A DNA stretch of 64,000 bases from Symbiodinium natans (lineage: Eukaryota > Sar > Dinophyceae > Suessiales > Symbiodiniaceae): contig CAJNDS010000717.1 of NCBI GenBank assembly GCA_905221605.1, positions 5,001-69,000 on the forward strand, given 5' to 3'. The notes under the pieces are model-generated. The model saw nothing but the letters and a program-made list of their open reading frames with translations. It was not told the origin of the DNA and did no database searches. The position numbers and the translations under genes were made by a program. This document shows, piece after piece, positions 24,842 through 35,927 of this stretch. The first letter of the stretch is position 1. The number at the start of each line of letters is the position of its first letter.

Positions 24842-25438
24842 TCAATTTTCAATTGCTGACTGTTGAGTTTCTTCTAAGTTCTGCCAACCACATGCATGAA
24901 GAGCTTCTTGGTCTGGACCTGGAACTCCAAACATTCTCCGCGTACTACGTTCTCCCAAAGTCGACTTTCGAGTACTGCTGCAATCTTTTCCACATACTCC
25001 AGAGCGCATTAAACCCTCTGCAAGTCCGGCGTGGTCACAACCTTCCAACGTTTTGGCACAAGCTCCCCGTCGCTCCCCAGAGCAGGGAGCTCGGCGGCTT
25101 GCCTCCCTAGGAAGCACGTCAGCTGTTTCCAGCTCCAGCACGCGCACCGTTGTGGCCACTCGACGTTCCATCCATGGACATAGCACGTCAGCTCGGTCAA
25201 CCCTTTCCAGAGCTTCCGACGGTTGAGATGCTTCTGGCATTGACTTCCTACCGTTGGGGATGCAGCTGTGGTAAGGACAGCCCCCGGCGCAAGGCCTGAT
25301 GCCCAAAGAAAGACCGTCGACCCTCGGAAACCCCTCCCTCGCGACCTTGCAACGTCGATTTGGGCCCTCTCCGTCAAAGACACCCATTCGCCCTTCGACA
25401 CAACACCCACAAAAGACCCACAGCAAAACCCTTTTCAC
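24842..25438 (-). other. 198-codon open frame, function unknown
   Basis: An open minus-strand frame of 198 codons directly downstream of the copia RNase H relic. It has no domain I recognise. Its position suggests it may be the 3' end or long terminal repeat of the same decayed element, or chance. No matching repeat copy is visible in this window. Confidence 0.25.
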
Positions 25439-25439
25439 T

Positions 25440-25766
25440 GGCGAGCAGAACTTCCTGGAGTCCTAGCCTGGTCATGTGACGCAATGTTGTTGATGTTGTT
25501 GGGCCGTCAAGATTCTTGGTGAAAATATCTGCCGTTGTCCTTCCCTCGGCTTGGTTTGACTATGACGCTCGTGCTCGACAAAGCACGCCTACGTGCCTCA
25601 GCTTCCTCAACCCCTCCATCTTACAGATATTGACGGCGGCCTCGCTGTCACAAAAGACTGTATAGGAACGAGCTGGGTCGCTGAGCTTGCGTAGAGAAGA
25701 GCGGAACGATGCCACCTTGCACACACCTACACCCCTTCGCGTAGTCGACCAAGTCCAAGTCGACAT
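25440..25766 (-). mobile_element. Ty1/copia RNase H relic
   Basis: The minus-strand frame at 25560-25766 carries SYTVFCDSEAAVNICKMEGL followed by RKLRHVGVL, the copia RNase H signature (CDS-AA...KH). In another frame, at 25506-25532, comes ADIFTKNLD, the C-terminal motif (usually NPADxxTK). The frame break between them shows it is a dead fragment. Integrase, RT and long terminal repeats were not found. Confidence 0.75.
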
Positions 25767-25914
25767 TTTTGCATTTCGCTAACCAAAACGTGCAAAAGTG
25801 ACGACACTTACGAGTATGGCAACGTAATTCTATTAATCACCCGCGCGACAACTGAGTAAATCCAAATTGCACATGGGTCCCGCAAACCCTACCCCGTGCC
25901 CGAATTTCGAGGAC

Positions 25915-26060
25915 CACATGCCAGCACTGCGACACCCTGCTGCCACCGAGAGGGTGTCGTTCGCGCCCAGAATTCGATGACACCCCACACGTCAGCGCCA
26001 CGACACCCCGCGAGCACCGAGAGGGTTGTCGTTCGCGCCAGAATTTCGCGGATGCCCCAC
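25915..26060. repeat. ~63-bp tandem repeat, two copies
   Basis: Copies near 25930 and 25995 share CGACACCC(T/C)GC, (A)CCGAGAGGG(T)TGTCGTTCGCGCC and CAGAATT(T/C)CG. The inverse complement of the core matches the repeat at 17838-18005, including the one-base length variant, so both loci belong to one dispersed family. Confidence 0.65.
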
Positions 26061-28486
26061 GCCAGCGCAATGTTGAGGAGGTGCGGCGGGTCCGGCAAAA
26101 CCTGCAGTACCCCGCGCTTTAAAGCACGACCTCTCGACATCCATCCATGCATCAACGATAAATTCCCGAAGACCACATCCGTTGAAAAGCCCTCGCCACG
26201 CCTTCGGGAAAAACACTCAACACGTTTTTGAAACTGGCAGAAGAGATTTCAAAAGATTTCTATGTCCCGCCAAGAATGTACAGTAGCATGCAGATCGTGT
26301 CTCTGCCTGATCGTGTCTCTGCCTGATCCTATTTAAAGTTCGAAATAGCTTGAAGCTTATATGCAGCACAATGAAGCACAGCTCCTGACCCGCAACCCCC
26401 AACGACATCCATTCACATGCTTTTTGTTTCCATCGCTGGTCTCCGGTCGCTGTGGCAGCCACAATTGCGCTTCACCTTGAGTGTGCGCACTATCCCCGCG
26501 TATGCTGCAACACACCGGGCATTTGCTACTGCCGCTGCAGCTGTCTTGCATCGGCAACTAGGCAGGTCCGAATCTCCACGTGCCTGCACAGCGCCACGCT
26601 TTGCAAGTGACAAGGCAATCCTTGCCCTAGCCACGACTGCAGCACTCGGACAATCGTGCCATGGAGCTAAAGACGTGCCTGGCCAGCAAACCACCACACA
26701 GTGCTATAACTATCACGTGGCTAGGCACCCCCCATAACCCCATATCTGCCGCAGCTGAAGCACTGCCTATCCTGTAGCAGGTGGCTGTCCGGTCTGAACC
26801 GATACATTCTCCAAGTTAGAGCGAAGCAGGGCCATGAATGCACAAAATGCATCACGTTTCTATCATGAATCATTACTCCAGCCACCGCATCCGAAGGAGA
26901 TGCCTTTCAAGGCACAAGTTCTCATATGCCGTCTCGTGCGGCACGGAAAAAGAAGCTCCAAGTCTCTTGACCTTGTGGCGATCAGGCCGCGACCTCCATT
27001 GTGGTGCATGCCCAGGCAAGCAAGCACTGGCTTCGCTTAACATTGCTCGGATTTGCTCGGCTGATGAACTTTGCGAGAGCTTGCTTTATATTAGGCTCTT
27101 GAGACACGGCCAGGGACCCTTGTGATCTCTCACCGCACTTGCCCTTGAAGCTGCGTGGTGGGTTTGTTACACGTGAAAAGATGTGTCCCGGCAGGTGGAC
27201 ATCAAAATCCCGGTTTCGGGAGACATCCATTGCCCGTGAAAGCTAAAATGAATTGTGAAGCACATTCACGCAAGCATATGGGACCTTCTGCGCAAGACCT
27301 GCAACAAGTCTACTTGTCAAAGGCCATGGGAATGTACCGCAGTTTTACTACATGCAGCACTCAGCTTACAGAAGCTACCAGCTTGCCGGGCTTGCCGCAG
27401 AATCCACGCAACCGAGTCAAGCTACGTCTGTACACGCTGCCAGATGGCAAGCTGCTGCGCATCAGTGCTAGCCATGAATTTGTGGCCACAGTAACACTGA
27501 AGAGCTCTAGCATCAGCATTTATCAAACAAGGAACACTGGAGGTCAGAAGCACTTCAGAAGCTATTATGTAAGAGCTTCTGTGCTAGAACCAGCTTGCAG
27601 AAAATTCATCCTCAGTTCGACACGCGTCCTTTAGTCTTCGGTTCGGGGAATGTCTCGCTGAATCCTGGGCAGACTAATGCAGACTATCAAGAGCAGCAAA
27701 AACGCGGTTGCCCAGCACCCGGCCTCTATCGTCAAACAGGCGCAGCTCGTTCAAGACAATGGGGCTGTCAATGCCCTGATGGAGCTGTGCCAAAGCTGTC
27801 AAAGTCACAACTTATCATCCACAGAAGTCAACTCCATGCTAAACTTAAGACAAGACGAGAAAGCTCTCAAGCTTTGATCGCGCTCGGTCGCTTGGTGCCT
27901 TCAGCGCGAAGGCACCCAATCGTGGAAGCGACCATCCTCAGGGAGGGCAATGCTGAACGCAAAGGAAAGCAGGACCAAGAGTTGACATGTTCAACTGCAC
28001 GCACAGGTTCGCACCTTCACCTGACACTTGCGGCATCGGCTGGTAAAGCTGCCCTGGGATACAGGGCATGGCGACTGGCTGGCCGGCAGACCTAAGTCGC
28101 GCACTGCGCCACAGTGTGCCGAGCATGCAAGTAATGGGCCATACAATACAATAGTCTACCCCCGCCAGGCCTTCTACGAAATAATGAAATATTCAAGGAG
28201 AAAAGGAGAAACCTCATCTAAGTTCCTGGCATGTATGTCGGCAGCGGCCCTGGAACGACTTGAGGGATTGGCTGCGGAATCATCTGAGGATAACCTTTCA
28301 GGGAAGAGCTGTCACGCACTGCCGCACAATTGTCAAGGCAGGCAAATGCTCCCGAATTGCCCGTGTGTTCGGTGGCAGCCCGAATGCCGCCCGCATGTCT
28401 TTTAGAGAACCAGCGCATTCTGCTTTATGACGCGATCTCGTCGAAACCCAAACTTTGTGTACTTGCTTAGCTTTGCGCTAAAACAT
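26061..28486. other. No recognisable gene
   Basis: Unique sequence with open frames of at most 166 codons (27595-28095 +) and no known motif. It lies immediately downstream of the last cyclase exon (minus strand), so part may be that gene's 3' region. A direct 19-bp duplication (ATCGTGTCTCTGCCTGATC) is visible near 26296-26333. Confidence 0.35.
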
Positions 28487-28732
28487 TTAGGCCTGGCCTG
28501 GCAGGGCCGGCGGTTGCTGCCACTGAACCCCAGGCAATCGCTTCAATGCAGCAGCATCGAGCGGCATCTCCCCGCCCAGCAGAACCTGCTCGTAGAGTGA
28601 TTCTCCAACAATTTCCTGACACTTCACATTCCCACCGCTGTCATGACGACCCGTCGCACTGGCCGCCTGCCCTGGATGTGCGGCAGCTGCTATGCGAGCA
28701 GTACGATTCACGATAGTGCCAAAATAGTCTGC
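28487..28732 (-). CDS. Class III nucleotidyl cyclase, C2-type catalytic exons (3' end)
   Basis: Two exons, 28667-28732 and 28487-28615. The first encodes ADYFGTIVNRTARIAAAAHP plus GQ, the YFG..VNR.AR block of class III adenylate/guanylate cyclases. It contains the Asn and Arg (N, R at +4) that stabilise the transition state. A 51-nt intron with a GC donor and AG|G on both sides (28616-28666) leads to EIVGESLYEQVLLGGE and a stop at 28487-28489. The intron length is a multiple of three, so it could be retained. Upstream exons of this domain should lie in 28.7-32.2 kb; LPLLPWPDELRQRG near 29.7 kb (-) is a candidate. I infer, but cannot prove, that it belongs to the same gene as 32221-32903. The product would make cAMP or cGMP. 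Confidence 0.75.
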   Translation of the reverse strand, partial: ADYFGTIVNRTARIAAAAHPGQAASATGRHDSGGNVKCQEIVGESLYEQVLLGGEMPLDAAALKRLPGVQWQQPPALPGQA

Positions 28733-31700
28733 CTGAGCTAATGGTGGCAAACATTTGCAAACCTTTCAAACGACAGAAGAAAAAAAAACACTCACGAGGC
28801 TCAAAAATACTGCAGGACCTAGATAACTCTAGACAGCCGACCCTACTTATATGATGGAGGCAACTGATAAACATGCCAAATCCGAGGTTGTAAGAACCGT
28901 GAGCGAACCCTGCAGGAACTGCAAATGCTACAAAGTGGCCCGCCCTGTCGAGGCATGCGGTCTCCTAGATGTGTAAGCACCACTTAGGGCCTCGGCAAAC
29001 AGCAATGCTCACATTTGCTCACGCAAGACCTGCAACACTGCTGAGGATGATGTCAAGCTTCTCCTATTGACACTCGTAGACCATGAGCATGATTTGGTCC
29101 TGGACAGTAGCCGCTCTGATCCACTCTACAAAGCAAAGCAGCACCAGCGAATTTGCACGGCACACCCTGCCAAAATCTGGACCAATTGACTGATGTCTTG
29201 ACGTTGTCTCGCGGTGGTGAGTCATCGAGAGGCATGTACTTAGTTCCTGTCATTCTGGGAGGCTCAAAGATGCTCAAAAGTTCCCAGTGGAAGCCATGCT
29301 TTGAGTACCAGAGCAAGCGTCACGTGTGCGGCGCAACGTCAAGACCGCGATATGAAGAACTTCAGAGCCCTGTCAGATCCGCGACGTCTTGGCCGAAGTG
29401 TCGTGTTTGACGGGTTCGAACTGTTGACTTGTCGGGCTGCTTTTGCTTCGAAGCCTGAGGTTTCCCATGCTGCCTTTATGCAGGACATGTACAAACCGCT
29501 TAAAGACTCTAACTGTTGAGCATGGCACTGAGTATTGGAGCCTTCTGTTCGTGCAAGGCCTTTAGATTCTTTATGAGGATGTTCAATCGGAATGCAAGAG
29601 TTCGCATAAGAGCGTCCCGCAGGTCACTGGCTAAAACTCCAAAGCTCTTGCATGCTCTTGATCTGAGAAAAATGCGTCCAAGCCGTCCTCGCTGTCGCAA
29701 CTCATCAGGCCACGGCAGCAGTGGCAACTTCCGCTGCAGAAGTACTGAGAAGACCGCAGCATCCAGCATGCTACTGAAAGCCAACCTTCGGATTTGGAAG
29801 ACAACGGCAAACATTGACGTCAGGCGAAGCCTGTGAAAAAATTCGGAAAAGCAGGCCTCAAAACACAGTGACTCCCAAATTCCTGACAACGGAGCAGGCA
29901 CAAGGGTAGCGGAGTCCGAAGATTCGACCCAAAACAAGAACACCCAAACTACTCCTCAATGTCCCATTGTCCGACAAAGCAGTGGGATGTGTCTTTTTTG
30001 CAGGAACTGCTTGTTTTCATCCGGTCTGGACGACAAGTTTTCCCGAGCTGGTTGCTGCAGGTTTCATGGTACTGGAAAAACCAGATGCGTGTCGGCAAGT
30101 CCGGCGAGTCGTGGCATATAAGTATGCAAATCGAATAGGTATTTAGGGCCCGGCGCATGTTCTAAACCAGGGAGCCAAGGATACACGGGGTCCGGTGAAG
30201 AGGAATCCAAAGGCTCGGCGCTGAGAGCTTAAACCGGAATTCTGAAACAAGACCGCGCTTACATTTCAAAGCTCTGCACAGATGAAACATTTTTAACAAG
30301 GGATCTGCTGCGCCCGGGTGGTGCCCGGCCCGTGCTCGGCGCGGCGCCGGTCCGTGGTGGGCCCCCTGGTCAGGGAGAGGTGGTGCCTGGGTCCCGGTGA
30401 TGCCCGGGGGGTGCAGTGCCAATGTTGCATGTTCCAGAAGGAATTCGCAGTTTTCGCCAAACAATTTCTTGAAGGGTTCTTGCTTCTTTTGAGCATTCTG
30501 AGTTGGACAGGACGGACTGCCGGGCCCGCATTCGCAGACAGAAGCAGCAGAGGAATGAAGACGGAAGGTTCAAGATCTTTCAACAAAATGGCGGCGGTAT
30601 AAATCAAATCAACAATCAGGAAGACTTCCGATCGTCAGTCAAGGGACATGAAAGCGCCCTCATCCTCCTGGCATTCATAGCCACTACCATCTCCGGCATG
30701 ACGCAGAACTTCGCGCAAATATCCACGCCTTGGCAGCAATGAACAGCAACAAGATGCTTAAGCATCCCGTGTCAGATGAGCAGCTCCCGAGCGACATGAA
30801 AATGCTGTCGCAGCGGATCTTAGGTTCGCACAGCAGCCCAAGCGACTGCACGGCCAGCCCTGGGGCAGTCGCAACCAACTCGCGGGCACCCTGGGTGAAA
30901 ACGAAGCAAAGCGTGATAGAAGTCCTGGGAAAGACGCGTTGGAAGCTGAAGAGTAAGATGAGTAAGCAAGGCCATCAATGATTTGCGATCGGGACATATT
31001 GGAACATCTTGGAACCATGTCCAACAGTTGAAGCCAAGAAGCCCAGCAGGAGATTCCTCAAATCCCGGGGATACACGCTGCTCGCTGATCACTGGAGGAA
31101 ACTTGCGGCCCTCATCTGGCTCCTCACCTTCACTCGAACGGGTTCTCTACAACTCCACACACTACAATCATGAAAACACCGCACCTATCTTAGTCTGCTG
31201 TCAGGTTGCCAGACCAGTCGTGGGCAAGTCTGTTGGGCACAAGTTGAATTAGCTGCATTCTGGCACGGCCAGAACATCCAGTTCGGGAAGAGTCTTCCGT
31301 GAGACCATGCCCTTCCAATATGTGATCTCCCAAGTCAACAACCTCGCAGAATTTGCGTGTTTCGTTTTGACAACTGAACTCTCGCTGAGAAAGCCTTCAC
31401 AAACTGCACAAACTGTCGCTTCAGTTCAGTGTATTGGAGACCACCAGCTCAACAGGATCCCGAAACAAAGCACCAGGGATGTAACAGGGAACATCAGGTA
31501 ACTTCTTGTGGGATCTCAGATGGCAAGAGGTATACTGACACGCCAGCAGTTCTTAAGGTCCCCGGTTCTTAGTGCAGGTGCTGCACTGGAACTACGGGGG
31601 TCACGACTATGAGGAGTGGGGCCAGGTGCGTATCTTGGACGGTATCAGTCGTGTCGGCAACTGTAGAGGTCAAAAAGCTGTTTTGCTTCCGGTCTCGGGT

Positions 31701-32220
31701 CCTTGCTTAGCGACAATCTATGTAAGTTGATGCATGTCCAAGTACTGGTTTACTGAGGGCCTGTATGGCGTTCTGCGGGGTTGGGATACTCGGTGGGTCT
31801 CGAGCACTCCAGGGACACTCGGCGGCATTCTCTGTGGTGTTCTCTGGGGGATCGTGTGCGCAATATGCACCAAGCAGGTGCTTCCAACACATCTGCGAAG
31901 CTTGAAAAGTCCAGTCCCATCGGCCTTATCCCAACAGACTCTTCCAAGCCGGCCTGCGGACTTCCAAGCGAAGTCAGCAAACCATCAATGAGGTAGAAGC
32001 TGCTGGCGGACAAAATGATCTGCCCACCATGACAAACACCCTGGCAGGCAAAAAGCAGAAACCGAGAATATCACAAGTCAACCGACAGGAATATCACAAG
32101 ACAATACATAAGTATGAATGTATATGTAGATCATTGCATATCACACATGCAAATCTCACAAGTCCGGAACCCCACAAGTTGAACTTACGATACTTCCGAA
32201 TTTGCTCACCGTCGTCGTGC
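28733..32220 (-). other. Presumed intron and uncalled exon region of the cyclase gene
   Basis: Lies between the two recognisable cyclase domains. Exons are expected (start of the second catalytic domain, inter-domain linker). Candidates are a frame near 29700-29640 containing LPLLPWPDELRQRG, similar to the WP(D) segment that precedes the central LRVR motif in this family, and 31750-32013 (-), which follows domain 1. I could not join them with confidence. No other gene recognised. Confidence 0.4.
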
Positions 32221-32903
32221 CTCTATCGCCTTGGCCATTGCAACCGATGGCCCTGCATATCTCCATCGTCCAGTGACCTGAAGGGGGACATGGCCTGCTG
32301 AAGACTTTCTTAATTTTGCGTAAGCGGACATCCAAAACCAAACTACCCGACATTCTGGGACATCTTCTTCAAGTCTACACAGCTCATGAAGCAGCGGTGA
32401 CTTCAAACAGCATCCTTCCTCGTGCTTCGTCACGGAGGTTGGACGGCCGGAGTGCAGACCCATGCGCACGCGCAATCCGCGCCAAGCTCCGTCACTGCTG
32501 ACCTTGGACTGTCTTGGAGTCCCAACGAACAACGTACGTTGACACCGACACTTTCGGGCACATCGAAATGCGGCCAACTGGGTCAGGGGCAGCCGCATCG
32601 GGATGCGAAAGCGTAGCACTCGGCCAATCGCATTGCAAGAGTTCCCTCTGTGTGTCCAAGCAGAAGGCCACTGCGTCTTCGGTGTCATGGAAAGCTATCT
32701 GAAACGCATCGCCCTCAGTGGTCACCTGCATGCCACGGTCTTCTACACGATTCTACACATCACCGGCAAAGCGGAAACGCTAACTTGCAAAGCGCCAGCC
32801 TCGTATCCGCTATGCTTGAAGAGAACTTGTCTGATGGTTGCATCATGAAGCCGCAAGGCACATTCCATCGCACGAGGGTTGGCTTCCCACAGTGACGTGG
32901 AGC
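32221..32903 (-). CDS. Class III nucleotidyl cyclase, C1-type catalytic domain (four exons)
   Basis: Exons 32800-32903, 32579-32725, 32419-32502 and 32221-32277 join in frame to one cyclase domain. Exon 1 gives GSTSLWEANPRAMECALRLH through HSGYE, exon 2 VTTEGDAFQIAFHDTEDAVA, exon 3 AWRGLRVRMGLHSGRP and exon 4 VTGRWRYAGPSVAMAKAIE. Introns of 74, 76 and 141 nt have GC, GT and GA donors; all acceptors are AG|G. The second metal Asp is present (EGDAF); the first should be in the upstream FTDV exon, not found. The purine-selecting position before EGD is Thr, not Lys (adenylate) or Glu (guanylate). The VNxxAR block is replaced by VAMAKA, so this half lacks the Asn/Arg pair. Together with 28487-28732, which has that pair, this matches a pseudo-heterodimeric C1/C2 enzyme. 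Confidence 0.85.
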
Positions 32904-35145
32904 CTCACAACGCAAAACTCTCTGATGATGCCTGGAATTGCCAGGAACCGAACTGCAACAACCGGCCAGCAAACATGAAGCCCGGCAAGGGGATACGGCT
33001 AATCACCTGCGTGAGGTTCAAATGCTACCGGATATGTTAAGCTCCCTCAGTTGAACTCGCGCGTCAGCACACCACCCAATCCTTTTCCATCTTTTCTTCC
33101 AGTAGTTTGATCAGCAATCCAGGTATGGCTATGGCAATTGGCTCGCATTACACAAGCGGGATTCTATTCGAGCAGGTACCACGTTGGTTCTTGAGCCACT
33201 ATCGGGACAACGGTCACAGACAGGCATGGCAAGCAACCCCCTGTTCTCCGTATGAGAAACAAACGCGCTGTGGATCGAAAAAGCCCGGATGTGGCTTGGG
33301 TTCAGAACGTCCTGAGCCCAAAACCGGCTTGCACACATGAACAGCAACAACCGCGCACCGAAGAAGAACCGAAAACCGGAATCCAAGCCAGATTTGATCC
33401 GATTGCGTAGCAAAAGGGTAGAGATAGGGTTCCCCATGTGGAGATACACATCGTGCGTTTTGTCTTCGAAAGCGTTCGAAAGCGTTCGAAAGCGTTCGAA
33501 AGCGTCCGCGAGTGGCGCGCGTCCAGCTGTAGTTGCGGAAAACCAGCGTTTTGGCATCGTTTGCCGCTCCCCAATACACCCCCCCCAACCCCCCCCTCCA
33601 CCCAGCACCCGCCCCTCCCCACCCCGCCCCCTCCTCCTTTCAGCTCCCCTTTCGCTGTATCCATCGAAGCATCAGCTTTGTCTTCAATGTTGGTACGATA
33701 GCTCCATGTATGCGGACTGGCTGCACACAAACGTGGACGATGTTACTTGTGAAAATGCCCGAACAAACCCCGGCACGGCTAAAAACCACCGTGTCTACGA
33801 GACCTGGCCACGCAGGATGCGTCCAGCCCGAGATCAAAAGGGCGGATGTAAAGATGGCTAGGGTTGAATGAGCTAAAATGAGCTAAAAAAAACCGAATCA
33901 AACACACTGAAAGAGCCTCCCACCCAGCTCTAAGCTAACGTGCGCATGGCCATGCACTGCGGATTCAATTCGCTTCAGCAATTTCATTTGTTCATAAACC
34001 ACGTTAAGGTTCCCCGATGACATATTTTCCATTTCGCGTGCTCTTACTGTTTTAGAATTCCTGCGAGTTTGAGATTGAGGACACGGAGGGGAACTGTAGC
34101 CGCACTAGTCCGACTTGTCGTTCCAACATAGACGAACACATCGTGAGGATGCAAAGTCTCAAAGCAAGCCACGGCCCACTGCTCCTGTGCTACTTGTGTG
34201 CTACTTGTTGCAAAAGGTCCAAACCCAGAAAGCCTTGCACATCGGTGAAGACCATGGTAAAGTCGTTGCTGTCCCCAGTCGGCGGTTTGCTCTTGGCAGT
34301 GATCGCCAGCCGCGCACGCGGCTTTGCCTAAAACGGACTCAAACGGGGACTCGACAATGCTCAGACTCAGATTTGAGAAGAATGAAGGTGAAGGAAAATG
34401 CAATGAAGAATGAATAAAGAAGAAAGAAGATGGGTAAGAAAGATGCATAAAGTTGTGTGCTGAGACCAGGCCTTGGGCTGCGCCGGAGTCGCTTTAGCTT
34501 TGCTTCCTGACGCACTCTGACTTCGAAGGACTTCATATTCCCGCAGACATGGTATACGCTAGAGTTAGACGCCTTAGCCGACATGATGAGAACAACAAGG
34601 CACCATGACTGTAATGTACGGTAATTTAGATTTCAAGAATCAAGGTCCAAAGCTAATCTGAACCAGGCATGCAGAGAAACCCCAGCAGTCCGCGTGGCCT
34701 TGCGGACTAGTCTCACATATCTTGGTCACCACCATGTCCTGAAGGAAAAGATGCTCCAGCAGATCTGTTGCAAACAAAATCGGAAACTTAGCTCAACCTT
34801 TGCAATATTCAAATGACTCAAACATGACTCAAACTAAAAACGAGAACTCTAAGGATGCCGAGGTGCTGGGAGCCTGTCCTCCTCATCAGGACGCAGCATC
34901 GAGCTCCAGAACTGGTCGGTGCTAGTTCTGGCACTGCTGTCCGGACCTCTCAGGTTCTCAGAATTCAGAAGAAGTCAGAAGAACTCAGAAGAACACAGAA
35001 GATTTCAGAAGCGACTGTGGATTTGCAATTGAGCTCCTAGTACCTCTTCAATCCTGACCAAACGCACAACCCACTAATGCCCTAGAGCATGCAAAGCAAC
35101 ATCTCGGTACTACTGTGGCGCTGTAGCACATGTGGCGAATGCGGC
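32904..35145. other. No gene called; upstream flank of cyclase, short repeats
   Basis: Upstream (5') part of the cyclase gene should begin here, including the FTDV exon, which I could not find. Repeats: four copies of the 10-mer TTCGAAAGCG at 33473-33512, a C-rich stretch at 33571-33645, and a TCAGAAGAA/CTCAGAAGAA run at 34965-35010. No other coding signal. Confidence 0.4.
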
Positions 35146-35774
35146 CTCCATAGACATGAGTGCCCGTGTATGTGCTCTTGTCATCGAAGAAGCGCACGTA
35201 GTTTGCAGTGGTTCCCTCATGGACCACCCCTTCTGACTCGGCGACGCGCTGACAAATTTCATCTTCATCCATGCCCTTTCTCTCAGCAATCAGCCGGAGA
35301 GCTTCTTTAAACTGACGCAGGATGATCCGCCGGTGTCCTCTGGACACTACCTTGGCAAAGATCAGATCGGCGTCAATCAAGGTCAAGCTGTCGTCCACCA
35401 GCTCACAGTCTTTGCATAACTTCACGAAGCCCTTCCCATCCATGTCAGGCTTGTTGGCACAGTATGCCTTGAACGTGTCCTGCCAGGGTGGAAGCAGTCG
35501 GCAGTGTCTAGTGTGCTGCACATGTGCATACAACGTGGCAATATTGGCAATCCAACACCTCCACCGTGCCATCCTTGCCTCTCAGCTGCTGGGAAATCTT
35601 TTTCTCGCTTAAGCTGACGGATCGAGGTCGTTTCTCAGGTTTTTCCAGCTCCAACGGCGGGAAGTACTCAGGATCCCTTGGAGAGTTTGGCAGATGCACC
35701 GGCGTGGAGTTCGCTTGCGTCGGCTCGTCACGTAGAGCTGTAGTCCATGTCCTGGTTGGCATCCGCAGAATCAC
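35146..35774 (-). CDS. p25-alpha (TPPP-like) domain, exons of domain 2
   Basis: Two exons. 35559-~35774 encodes a Pro/charged leader ending KKISQQLRGKDGTVE. After a 79-nt intron (35480-35558, AG|GT...AG|GA), 35146-35479 encodes DTFKAYCANKPDMDGKGFVK, LCKDCELVDD, DADLIFAKV, GHRRIILRQFKEAL and VRFFDDKSTYTGTHVYG. These are the ordered motifs of the p25-alpha family, whose members bind tubulin and stabilise microtubules or act in flagella. The last exon ends at an AG|GC donor (after 35146); the next exon was not found, so the C-terminus is missing. It lies downstream of a second p25 domain on the same strand (35928-37080), either one two-domain gene or a tandem duplicate. Unusually, TPPP domain 2 has an intron at GTVE|DTF where domain 1 reads straight through. 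Confidence 0.85.
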
Positions 35775-35927
35775 GACATATCACAACAGCAATCAACAGC
35801 GCCACATGTCACACAATCTCACACACAATCTCACACACAATCTCACACACACAATGTCACACACAATCTCACACACACACACACAATGTCACATACAATG
35901 TCACACACACACAATGTCACATGTCAC
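35775..35927. repeat. TCACACACAATC microsatellite between p25 domains
   Basis: TCACACAATCTCACACA- and ACAATGTCACACA-type phrases repeat across 35800-35925. It lies where an intron or intergenic spacer between the two p25-alpha domains would be. Confidence 0.7.

Noticed and set aside
29384-29425. tRNA B-box-like GGGTTCGAACTG
   Set aside because: No A-box or acceptor stem pairing within tRNA distance.
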